A stretch of DNA of 64,000 nt from Hymenobacter baengnokdamensis (lineage in GTDB: Bacteria; Bacteroidota; Bacteroidia; Cytophagales; Hymenobacteraceae), in contig NZ_CP044285.1 in assembly GCF_008728635.1 (NCBI RefSeq), forward strand, positions 4,364,885-4,428,884, written 5' to 3'. Shown piece after piece: positions 36,986-44,019 of the stretch. A program made the position numbers and the translations under genes. Each line of letters opens with the position of its first letter. Within the stretch, counting starts at the first letter, position 1. Below the pieces are notes generated by a model. It saw only the letters and a program-made list of their open reading frames with translations, was not told the DNA's origin and searched no databases.

Positions 36986-37486
36986 TTAAATTTGGAAGGT
37001 GGATTTGACGAATCGGCGGTATTGCAGGGAAGTACTGCCGAAGTTTAAGAGGAGGCCTACGGGCAGGCGGTAGGCTTCGAGGTAGTTGATGATTTGAGCG
37101 AAGTGGCAGTCTGTCAGGTCGGTCGTTGCTTTTAGCTCCAGTAAGATTGGCTTTTCGGGCTGTGGGCCCTCTACCATGAGGTCAACGCGGCGGCTACCAA
37201 TCTGCTGCCCCCGAAAATAGATGGGCGTTTCGACCTCACGGCGGGCCTTCATGCCCTTGCGCTCCAGCTCAATCGCCAGCGCCCGCTGATAAATTATCTC
37301 CGGGAAGCCCGTACCCAATATGCTGTGCACCCGCATCGCACAGCCAATAGCGCGATGCGTAAATGGCGTGTAGCCCGCTAAATCTACCCCATAAGCGGTG
37401 CCCGGCTCCGCCGCCAAACTACCAGGCCCGGCACCTGCATCAACCTGCACCCAATCCTCAAAACCCTCTCGCATACCCAAAATCAT
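36986..37486 (-). CDS. GxxExxY protein (PDDEXK-like nuclease fold)
   Basis: 166 residues from ATG 37486; a TTG at 37495 would add three. The naming motif is GFPEIIY (Gly60, Glu63, Tyr66) after AMRVHSILGTG. A PDDEXK-type active site follows: RRVDLMVEG (Asp102), LLELKA (Glu117, Lys119) and Gln131 in AQIINYL. The family (PDDEXK_3) is about 120-130 residues, so the first 45 residues are an extra, low-complexity extension. Sole gene in the inverted-repeat cassette, same orientation as tgt and lptF/G. No activity is established for the family to my knowledge. Confidence 0.85.
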   Translation of the reverse strand: MILGMREGFEDWVQVDAGAGPGSLAAEPGTAYGVDLAGYTPFTHRAIGCAMRVHSILGTGFPEIIYQRALAIELERKGMKARREVETPIYFRGQQIGSRRVDLMVEGPQPEKPILLELKATTDLTDCHFAQIINYLEAYRLPVGLLLNFGSTSLQYRRFVKSTFQI

Positions 37487-37515
37487 CAAAGTCAAAACCC
37501 TAATCAGCCCGCCCA

Positions 37516-37560
37516 GCGGGCGTATCCGCGAAATCCGTTAAATCCGTTAAATCTGCGGTC
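37516..37560 (-). repeat. Right terminal inverted repeat of GxxExxY cassette
   Basis: Exact reverse complement of 36915-36959. Its outermost two bases, read on the minus strand, are the GA of the tgt TGA stop codon. Confidence 0.95.
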
Positions 37561-38689
37561 AAAGGCGGCGCATCAGCTTCTCCACCATCCCCTTTTTCCA
37601 CTCGCCAAACGTGCCGGCCACGATTTGCTGGCGTGCTTCCTTCACCAGCCACAGATAAAAGGTGAGGTTGTGCTGCGAGGCAATCTGCGCCCCCAGCATT
37701 TCCTTGGCCTGAAAGAGGTGGCGCAGGTAGGCTTTGGTGTAGAATGTGCTGGCGTGGCCGCCCAGCGCCTCGTCGATGGGCGAGAAGTCCAGCTCCCACT
37801 TCTTGTTGGTGACGTTGATAATGCCCTGGGTAGTGAACAGCATGCCGTTGCGGGCATTACGGGTGGGCATCACGCAGTCGAACATATCTACCCCTAACGC
37901 TATATTTTCCAGGATATTGGCCGGGGTGCCCACGCCCATAAGGTAGCGCGGCTTGTCGGGGGGCAGAATATCGCAGACCAGCTCGGTCATCTCGTACATC
38001 AGCTCGGCGGGCTCGCCCACGCTGAGGCCGCCGATGGCGTTGCCGGCGCGGCCCTGCCCGGCCACAAACTCGGCCGATTGCCGGCGCAAATCCTTAAAGG
38101 TGCTGCCCTGCACGATGGGGAAAAGATTCTGCTCGTAGCCGTAGAGCGGCTCGGTGGTGTCGAGGCGCTGAATGCAGCGCGTGAGCCAGCGGTGCGTCAT
38201 ATCGAGCGAGCGGCGGGCGTAGTCGTACTCGCAGGGCCAGGGCGTGCACTCGTCGAAGGCCATGATGATATCGGCCCCGATGCGGCGCTGAATATCCATC
38301 ACGCCCTCGGGCGAAAACAGGTGCTTGGAGCCGTCGATGTGCGAGCGGAACGTAACGCCTTCCTCCTTAATCTTGCGGGTGCCGCTGAGCGAAAACACCT
38401 GGTAGCCGCCGCTATCGGTAAGAATGGGCCGGTCCCAGCCGTTGAATTTGTGCAGGCCGCCGGCAGCTTGCAGCACGTCGAGGCCGGGGCGCAGGTACAG
38501 ATGGTAGGTATTGCCCAGAATAATCTGGGCCTGCACATCCTGCTTCAGCTCGCGCTGACCCACGGCCTTCACGGTGCCGGCCGTGCCAACGGGCATAAAA
38601 ATGGGCGTCTCGATAACCCCGTGCGCGGTAGTAAGGCGGCCGGCGCGGGCCTTGGTGCCCGGGTCGTGGGCTTGTAAGTCAAACGTCAT
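37559..38689 (-). CDS. tgt: tRNA-guanine (queuine) transglycosylase
   Basis: 376-residue TGT, exchanging guanine 34 of GUN-anticodon tRNAs for preQ1. Motifs: GNTYHLYLRPGLD, the Asp in ILTDSGGYQVFSLSG, MAFDECTPWPCEY, the nucleophile region GVDMFDCVMPTRNARNG and C-terminal TKAYLRHLFQAKEMLG. The three Cys of the usual CxCxxC zinc site before that helix are absent (sequence IDEALGGHASTFYTKAY), while the His is kept. queA, the next step of the pathway, is at 46-47 kb. Start at 38689 agrees with family MTFDLQAHDPGTKARAG. Confidence 0.93.
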   Translation of the reverse strand: MTFDLQAHDPGTKARAGRLTTAHGVIETPIFMPVGTAGTVKAVGQRELKQDVQAQIILGNTYHLYLRPGLDVLQAAGGLHKFNGWDRPILTDSGGYQVFSLSGTRKIKEEGVTFRSHIDGSKHLFSPEGVMDIQRRIGADIIMAFDECTPWPCEYDYARRSLDMTHRWLTRCIQRLDTTEPLYGYEQNLFPIVQGSTFKDLRRQSAEFVAGQGRAGNAIGGLSVGEPAELMYEMTELVCDILPPDKPRYLMGVGTPANILENIALGVDMFDCVMPTRNARNGMLFTTQGIINVTNKKWELDFSPIDEALGGHASTFYTKAYLRHLFQAKEMLGAQIASQHNLTFYLWLVKEARQQIVAGTFGEWKKGMVEKLMRRL

Positions 38690-38694
38690 TCTGA

Positions 38695-38719
38695 CAAAAT
38701 TACCGCCGACTTACCTTTG
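38695..38719. promoter_or_regulatory. Back-to-back -7 boxes between tgt and glycosyltransferase
   Basis: On the minus strand TAATTTTG (38702-38695) points to tgt; on the plus strand TACCTTTG (38712-38719) points to the glycosyltransferase. They are 9 bp apart, so the two transcripts must start from overlapping polymerase sites. Neither has a perfect TTG at -33. Confidence 0.5.
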
Positions 38720-38731
38720 CGGGCTAATCCT

Positions 38732-39889
38732 GTGTTGTTACCCTCGCTCCCCCACCTGCCTCCCGCCTTGCTGCTGCTGCCCTTGCTACTGGTGCAGGGG
38801 TGGTTTTGGGGCCGCTATTTCCGGCCGTTTACGCGGCGGCCGGCCGAGGCGGCAGCCACTGAGCCGGGCCCCGATGCCCGGCCGGTCTCGATTATTCTTT
38901 GCGCACACAACGAGCTGGAAAACCTGCGCGAGCTGGTGCCGCTGCTGCTGCGGCAGGACTATGCGGCCGGCTTCGAGCTGGTGCTCATCGACGACCGTAG
39001 CCAGGACGATACGTACCTGTATGCCCAGCAGCTGAGCCAGTATTACCCTGGCCGCTTCCGGCTCGTGACGGTGACGCACACGCCGGCCGGCTTTTCGCCC
39101 AAAAAATATGCGCTTACCCTGGGCATAAAAGCGGCCCGCTACGAGCACCTGCTGTTTACCGACGCCGACTGCCGGCCTGTCAGCCCCGACTGGCTGCGGC
39201 TGATGCAGCGCGGCTTTAGCCAAAAAAGCGGGGCCGATATTGTGCTGGGCTTTTCGGCCTACGCCGAAGCCCCGGGCTTGCTCAATCAGCTCATCCGCTA
39301 CGAAACCCTCCTTACCGGAGCCCAATACCTGGGACTGGCCTGGGCCGGCAAGCCTTATATGGGCGTGGGCCGCAACCTGGCTTATACCAAGGCTACCTTC
39401 AACAGTACCAAGGGCTTTGCCAGTCATATTCGCCGTCTCAGCGGCGACGACGACCTGCTGGTGCAGGATGCAGTAGCGGCGGGGGCGCGGGTGGCCGTGG
39501 TGGCCGACCCTGAAGCCCAAACCCTGAGCCAACCCGCCGCAACCTGGCGTGCGTGGTGGCGCCAGAAGCGGCGGCACCTCTCGGCCGGCAGCCGCTACCG
39601 GGCTGCCGACCGCCGCCGCCTGGCCTTTTTTATGGGCAGCAACGCCCTTTTTTACCTGCTGACGCCCGCCATTCTGGCATTTGGACTGTCCCGCGAAAAC
39701 TTGGTATCTTTGGGAATAATCTGGTTGGCCCGAACATTGTTGCTCGGCTTTACTTATAGTGCGCTGGCTCGCCGCTTGTGCACCGCACTACCCGCGCTGG
39801 CTTTGCCCGTGCTCGATTTTCTTTACTTTGTTCTTTACTGCGCCTGGGGCCTTTCCCTGCTTAAGCGCCGCCCGCTCCAATGGAAGTAA
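38732..39889 (+). CDS. Glycosyltransferase family 2 protein
   Basis: About 385 residues from GTG 38732. An upstream in-frame TTG (38717) is rejected because it is part of the TACCTTTG promoter box. One N-terminal membrane helix, then a GT-A domain: VSIILCAHNELENLRELVP, VLIDDRSQDDTY, LFTDADCRP and QxxRW-like ATWRAWWRQKRRHL, then three C-terminal helices. This is the inverting, processive-type layout for a polysaccharide or glycolipid. It overlaps the sigma factor gene by 10 nt. Confidence 0.88.
   Translation: MLLPSLPHLPPALLLLPLLLVQGWFWGRYFRPFTRRPAEAAATEPGPDARPVSIILCAHNELENLRELVPLLLRQDYAAGFELVLIDDRSQDDTYLYAQQLSQYYPGRFRLVTVTHTPAGFSPKKYALTLGIKAARYEHLLFTDADCRPVSPDWLRLMQRGFSQKSGADIVLGFSAYAEAPGLLNQLIRYETLLTGAQYLGLAWAGKPYMGVGRNLAYTKATFNSTKGFASHIRRLSGDDDLLVQDAVAAGARVAVVADPEAQTLSQPAATWRAWWRQKRRHLSAGSRYRAADRRRLAFFMGSNALFYLLTPAILAFGLSRENLVSLGIIWLARTLLLGFTYSALARRLCTALPALALPVLDFLYFVLYCAWGLSLLKRRPLQWK
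39681..39712 (+). promoter_or_regulatory. Possible internal promoter for the sigma factor gene
   Basis: Within the glycosyltransferase coding sequence, TTG (39681-39683) and TATCTTTG (39705-39712) are 21 nt apart, close to the Bacteroidota consensus and about 170 bp before the sigma factor ATG. Chance occurrence is possible. Confidence 0.3.
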
Positions 39890-40503
39890 ACTCCGCTGAC
39901 ATTCAGAAACAGTTCTCGTCCAAGGCTAAGCATGACTTCAAGCTTATCCGGGCCGCCGTAGACCACGGCGATGAGAAGGCCTATGCTGAGCTGATGCACA
40001 TCTATAAAAAGCCGGTGTTTCACGTCGTGCTCAAAATGGTGCGCAACCCCGACGATGCCGAAGACCTCACCATCGAGGCCTTCGCCAAAGCTTTCAAGAA
40101 CCTGCACAAGTTCAACCCCGAGTTTGCGTTCAGCACCTGGCTGTTTCGCATCGCCACCAATAATTGCATCGATTTTATTCGCAAGAATAAAATCAAGACC
40201 ATGAGTATCGACTCGGCCGTGAAAATGGGCGATGGCGACGAGATTCAGCTTGAGTTTCGCGACAACGACCTCAACCCGGCCGACACGACGATTAAAAACC
40301 AGAAAATCGAAATCATGCGCCACGTGGTGTCGCGCCTGCCCGATAAATACCAGCGCCTGGTGAGCCTGCGCTACTTCGACGAGCTGAGCTACGAAGAAAT
40401 CGCCACTGAGCTAAAAGCCCCGCTCGGCACCGTGAAAGCCCAGCTGCACCGCGCCCGCGAGCTGCTCTTTGACATGGTGAAGGACAAGAAAGAGTTTATT
40501 TAA
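39880..40503 (+). CDS. ECF RNA polymerase sigma factor
   Basis: 207-residue sigma-70 family protein with region 2 (AYAELMHIYKKPVFHVVLKM, DAEDLTIEAFAKAFKNL, FSTWLFRIATNNCIDFIRK) and region 4.2 (LPDKYQRLVSLRYFDELSYE, IATELKAPLGTVKAQLHRAR). No region 1.1 or 3, so ECF type. No anti-sigma factor gene follows, which departs from the usual ECF arrangement; the next gene is a small membrane protein after a terminator. Start overlaps the glycosyltransferase. Confidence 0.93.
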   Translation: MEVNSADIQKQFSSKAKHDFKLIRAAVDHGDEKAYAELMHIYKKPVFHVVLKMVRNPDDAEDLTIEAFAKAFKNLHKFNPEFAFSTWLFRIATNNCIDFIRKNKIKTMSIDSAVKMGDGDEIQLEFRDNDLNPADTTIKNQKIEIMRHVVSRLPDKYQRLVSLRYFDELSYEEIATELKAPLGTVKAQLHRARELLFDMVKDKKEFI

Positions 40504-40508
40504 TTTTG

Positions 40509-40538
40509 AAAGCCCTGACTTAAGTTGGGGCTTTTTTT
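40509..40538 (+). terminator. Rho-independent terminator after sigma factor
   Basis: AAAGCCC (40509-40515) pairs with GGGGCTTT, followed by a run of T residues that ends at the ATG of the next small gene. Confidence 0.75.
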
Positions 40539-40880
40539 ATGCCTTACTTTTTCATCCTCCCAGTTTTTGTACTATGGCTCTTATTGTGGGTGATGGCCAG
40601 CGTAGCGCTACACTTCACCCGTTTTCGGCGCCTGGCACCCTATGGCTGGGCAGTCGTTGTGGGCTCATTGCTGGGCTTTATAGCAGGTAATGTCTTATTG
40701 CTGCCAGTATTATGGGGAGTGGCGCACGCGCCAATACCAGCAGCGGCTCAGGAAGCGCGGTCAATTGCCGGGGCGATAGTAATTTTTTTGGGTCCTTTTG
40801 CCGCTACTGCCGTCGGTGTGTTCCTGGGGGCGGCGGGCAGCGTACTGCTTTTGGCATTGCTACGGCGCCGGACTGCCTAA
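40539..40880 (+). CDS. Small membrane protein of unknown function
   Basis: 113 residues with three predicted membrane helices (about 3-24, 38-60 and 78-108) and a basic C-terminus LRRRTA. The ATG immediately follows the sigma factor terminator, and the stop is 12 bp before rsmG. No family recognised. Its place after an ECF sigma gene could hint at a regulator, but no anti-sigma motif is visible. Confidence 0.6.
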   Translation: MPYFFILPVFVLWLLLWVMASVALHFTRFRRLAPYGWAVVVGSLLGFIAGNVLLLPVLWGVAHAPIPAAAQEARSIAGAIVIFLGPFAATAVGVFLGAAGSVLLLALLRRRTA

Positions 40881-40892
40881 TTTTACACTCTT

Positions 40893-41510
40893 ATGTCCCT
40901 TCTCACCCGCTACTTTCCCGACCTTACCAAGCAGCAGCTGGCCCAGTTTGCGCGCCTCGAAACCGAGTTTAAAGCCTGGAACGCGCAGATAAACCTGGTG
41001 GCCCGCACCGACACCGACAACCTGCTGGAGCGCCACATTCTGCACTCGCTGGGCATTGCCAAGGTGGTGCAGTTTCCGGCCGGCAGCGCGGTGCTCGATG
41101 TGGGCACGGGCGGCGGCCTGCCGGGCCTGCCGCTGGCGATACTATTTCCGGAAGTGCAGTTTCACCTCGTCGATAGTATCGGCAAAAAAATCAGGGCGGT
41201 GCAGTTTATGGCCGCCGACCTGGGCCTGACCAACGTGACGGCCGAGCAAATCCGTGCCGAGCAGGTGCACACCAGATTCGACTTTGTGGTGAGCCGCGCC
41301 GTGGCCCGGCTGGCCACGTTTCATCCCTGGATAGCGCACCGCTTCAAGGCCAAGCCCGCCCGCGGCGCCGGCCTCTACTACCTCAAGGGCGGCGACCTGA
41401 CCGAAGAGATTGCCGAGAGCGGCCTGGTGGCGCGCGAGGTGAATTTGTCCGATTTTTTTGAGGGCGAGTTTTTCGAAACGAAAAAAGTAGTGGTGGTGCC
41501 AGTGTCGTAG
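40893..41510 (+). CDS. rsmG: 16S rRNA (guanine527-N7)-methyltransferase RsmG
   Basis: 205-residue Rossmann-fold methyltransferase (GidB). SAM-binding motif VLDVGTGGGLPGLPLAI, acidic loop FHLVDSIGKKIRAVQF and FDFVVSRAVARLATFHPW are family signatures. N-terminal helix NAQINLVARTDTDNLLERHI is also typical. Length is normal. It converges with mscS. Confidence 0.95.
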   Translation: MSLLTRYFPDLTKQQLAQFARLETEFKAWNAQINLVARTDTDNLLERHILHSLGIAKVVQFPAGSAVLDVGTGGGLPGLPLAILFPEVQFHLVDSIGKKIRAVQFMAADLGLTNVTAEQIRAEQVHTRFDFVVSRAVARLATFHPWIAHRFKAKPARGAGLYYLKGGDLTEEIAESGLVAREVNLSDFFEGEFFETKKVVVVPVS

Positions 41511-41573
41511 ACCGTCCCGAAAGCTTCTGTTGTCAGGGCGCGCCGTGGCGGGCCAAGGGCTGCCCACCACAGC

Positions 41574-42374
41574 TTATTTTTCCGCTTCCGGCTGCGCAAA
41601 CAGCTGTTGCAGCTTTTCTATCAGCTCGTTGCGTACTGCTTCTTCCTGCCCGGGCACGGTATGCACGCGGAAGGCGACGGTCATGGTAGCGCCGGGCTTG
41701 AGGGAGACGATGCTGACCTGGGCGGCGGGGTCGGCCAGGGCCTGGCTGGTGCGCTGCATCAGCGGCAGGGCTTGCTGACGCAGGGTATCGAGGTTGGTGG
41801 CACTGTCCATTTCCAGCGGCACTTCAACCAGTGCCTGCTTGGGGTGGGCTTTGTTTACAATAACACCGTTGGACGTAGCGCCGTTGGGCAAAATGACGGT
41901 ATCGCCCTGCGAGGTGAGCAGGATGGTATTGAAAATCTGGATGGCTTGTACGGTACCACTTTTACCCTGGCTTTCAATGACATCCCCGATGGTAAAAGGC
42001 TTGAAAACCAGGATAAGTACCCCGCCCGCAAAGTTGGCCAGCGTGCCTTGCAGCGCCAGGCCCACGGCCAGGCCGGCGGCTCCCAGAATAGCCACGAACG
42101 AGGTAGTCTCGAAGCCCGCCATGCCCGCCGCCGAAATGAGCAGCAGCACTTTAAGCGCGATGCTGAACATACTGGTGAGAAACGAGCTGAGCGACACATC
42201 GAGCCGGCTGGTAGCCACGGCCACCAGCCGGCTAAGCCAGCCAATAATCCACCAGCCTACGGCCAATAGCAGCACCGCCGAAAGCAACCGCGGCAGGTAC
42301 AATACCGTGAGGCTCATGAGGCGTTCGAGGTAGACATCCGTATTGGCAAGGGAAAAAGCGGGTGCTACGGGCAT
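41574..42374 (-). CDS. Small-conductance mechanosensitive channel (MscS family)
   Basis: 266 residues. Three membrane helices (LPRLLSAVLLLAVGWWIIGW; SMFSIALKVLLLISAAGMAG; third pore helix in GAAGLAVGLALQGTLANFAG) lead to the MscS beta domain (VFKPFTIGDVIESQGKSGTV, LPNGATSNGVIVN). The pore-lining Gly/Ala-rich helix is diagnostic. It opens under membrane tension to release solutes on osmotic downshock. Two palindromes lie upstream. Confidence 0.93.
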   Translation of the reverse strand: MPVAPAFSLANTDVYLERLMSLTVLYLPRLLSAVLLLAVGWWIIGWLSRLVAVATSRLDVSLSSFLTSMFSIALKVLLLISAAGMAGFETTSFVAILGAAGLAVGLALQGTLANFAGGVLILVFKPFTIGDVIESQGKSGTVQAIQIFNTILLTSQGDTVILPNGATSNGVIVNKAHPKQALVEVPLEMDSATNLDTLRQQALPLMQRTSQALADPAAQVSIVSLKPGATMTVAFRVHTVPGQEEAVRNELIEKLQQLFAQPEAEK

Positions 42375-42404
42375 AGAAACAGCTAGTTACTATATAAGAT
42401 ATTA

Positions 42405-42444
42405 CCGATAACTTATCGGCCGTATTGCTACGCTAAATTTAGCG
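42405..42444. promoter_or_regulatory. Two palindromes upstream of mscS
   Basis: CCGATAACTTATCGG (42405-42419) is a perfect 7+1+7 palindrome and CGCTAAATTTAGCG (42431-42444) a perfect 14-bp palindrome, 31-70 bp before the mscS start in a 168-bp gap. They could be operator sites or hairpins; no regulator is identified. Confidence 0.4.
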
Positions 42445-42542
42445 CAAATTTCAGGTCCGGGCACAGCCCACCCGGTACGCGGAGTTGGAAACGGCGCTAA
42501 GCCGCGGCTCAAAAACAGTTGGACCACTCACGGGCAGGCAAC

Positions 42543-43961
42543 TTAGTGATAATACTGCTTACTGCCTTGCGTGATGCCCCACTGCTCCAGCATGGCGGCA
42601 TTGGTGGCTGAGGTAGCCGGGTCGGTAATCAGATTCCAGGAGAGCACCGTACAATTTTGGTCAAGATGCACAACCGGCTGATTAGCCGGTGCCCAGGCCA
42701 GCTGCGTAAGGGCAGCCCGTTCGCAGTCGTTGCCATCGGCTACCTGTAGCTTGCGGTCGGCATTGGCATAAACAAAAAATACTGCCGCCACGCCCACCGC
42801 GTAGGCAATACGGGCCCGACCAGCCAGGTTTTGCAGCAGGTAGCAGGCCGAGAGGGCATAAAAGAAAATCAGCCCCAGCGTAATGGGCGAAATGGAGTCG
42901 AAGCGCAACAGATAGGGCCGGTAAGTGCGGTAGCCGCCCAGTGGCAGCAATAGCACATACGCCAGCGCAAACCAGCCCACCCAACGCAGCACCAGCCGAA
43001 TGCGGCGGTTTTCGGGCGTGGGCGCGGCCCAGCGGCGCAACAGGTAGGCATTGCCCAGGCACACCACTACCAGCAGCGGCATTCCCAGCTTGCCGGTTAA
43101 TTGCTTAAATACGCCCATTGGCAGTAGCTGATAGCGCTCCCAGAGCGTGCGCGTATGCTCAAGGTTTTCCGCATTATTGCGGCCTATGTAGAGCGAGTAG
43201 GCGCACAGCAGCCCCAGCAGGGCCAGCAGCAACGCGGGCTGCCAGTGCGGGACCAGCGGAGCGGGGCCGCCGGCCCGCTGCGACAGCCGGCGCACTCCAA
43301 TGCCTAACAGCAACACTGCTACCACCCCCGGAATAATCGGCCCGTTGAAAGCCAGCACTAGCAGCAGGCCCAGGCTCGCCACCATTCCCAAGGCCGACAG
43401 CCGCCACGGCTGCCCCTGAGCCAGCCGGTAGAAAGGCAGCAGCCACACCAGCAGCAGCAGCAAGGGCCACGGATAAAAGAAGGTATAGGAGATGGCCTGC
43501 GGAATAATTGCCATCTCACCCGCGTAGCCCTGCGCCTGAAAAAAAGGCGCGAGCAGCGCCATCACCAGCCAGAGCCGCCAGCTGCTGAGCTGGCCGGTGC
43601 CGGTAGCATACACGGCCAGTACATACAGCAGCAAGGCCTGCACCAGCACCGAGAATATAGCCGCCGCCGCATATAAGCTGGCGATGGGCGTAAGAAAAGC
43701 GTGCAGCCAACCCGGCACCAACCGGAAGTAGGCGGCCATGCTGGCGTGCGCAAAGAACCGATTGGGCGCCGCATATACTTCATTCTTAGCCAGCACTGCC
43801 CAGCCAAACGGGTCGTGCAGCACGGCGGCATAGTGCGGCGCCGGCAGCACGATGGCCGTCAAATCACCATCGAGCACCATGCGATTGTACTGCACGAAGG
43901 TGCAGCCAAGGTCGGCCAGCACAAACAGCACGCACACCACCAATAAGTAACGGGTTTTCAT
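42543..43961 (-). CDS. Polytopic membrane protein of unknown function
   Basis: 472 residues with about eleven or twelve membrane helices and a short soluble C-terminus (PVVHLDQNCTVLSWNLITD). The first periplasmic loop, YNRMVLDGDLTAIVLPAPHY, carries an acidic residue after helix 1, a placement seen in GT-C glycosyltransferases, but I cannot confirm that family. A -7-like TAAGTTTG lies on the minus strand at 43979-43972, 11 bp upstream of the start. Confidence 0.72.
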   Translation of the reverse strand: MKTRYLLVVCVLFVLADLGCTFVQYNRMVLDGDLTAIVLPAPHYAAVLHDPFGWAVLAKNEVYAAPNRFFAHASMAAYFRLVPGWLHAFLTPIASLYAAAAIFSVLVQALLLYVLAVYATGTGQLSSWRLWLVMALLAPFFQAQGYAGEMAIIPQAISYTFFYPWPLLLLLVWLLPFYRLAQGQPWRLSALGMVASLGLLLVLAFNGPIIPGVVAVLLLGIGVRRLSQRAGGPAPLVPHWQPALLLALLGLLCAYSLYIGRNNAENLEHTRTLWERYQLLPMGVFKQLTGKLGMPLLVVVCLGNAYLLRRWAAPTPENRRIRLVLRWVGWFALAYVLLLPLGGYRTYRPYLLRFDSISPITLGLIFFYALSACYLLQNLAGRARIAYAVGVAAVFFVYANADRKLQVADGNDCERAALTQLAWAPANQPVVHLDQNCTVLSWNLITDPATSATNAAMLEQWGITQGSKQYYH

Positions 43962-44019
43962 AAGAGTTTGGCAAACTTAACTTTAGGGCTGAGGCAGTAA
44001 GCGCGGGGCCACCGCGCAG

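Larger units (their letters stand above)
36915..37560. mobile_element. Putative mobile cassette: GxxExxY gene between 45-bp perfect inverted repeats
   Basis: 646-bp unit filling the whole tgt-lptF/G junction. The arms (36915-36959 and 37516-37560) are identical in inverted orientation over 45 bp, and a further GCGGGCTGA (36962-36970, inverted at 37504-37512) is shared after a 2-3 nt difference. Each arm holds 9-bp tandem words (ATTTAACGG). Only the GxxExxY gene lies inside. The outer edges touch the lptF/G ATG on one side and overlap the tgt TGA on the other. No target duplication or transposase is visible; mobility is inferred. Confidence 0.65.

Noticed and set aside
36915..37560. Classical insertion sequence
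   Set aside because: There is no transposase and no visible target-site duplication; the only gene is of the GxxExxY type, so it is described as a putative cassette instead.
39880..40880. Sigma/anti-sigma pair
   Set aside because: The small membrane protein after the sigma factor has no anti-sigma domain and is separated by a terminator.
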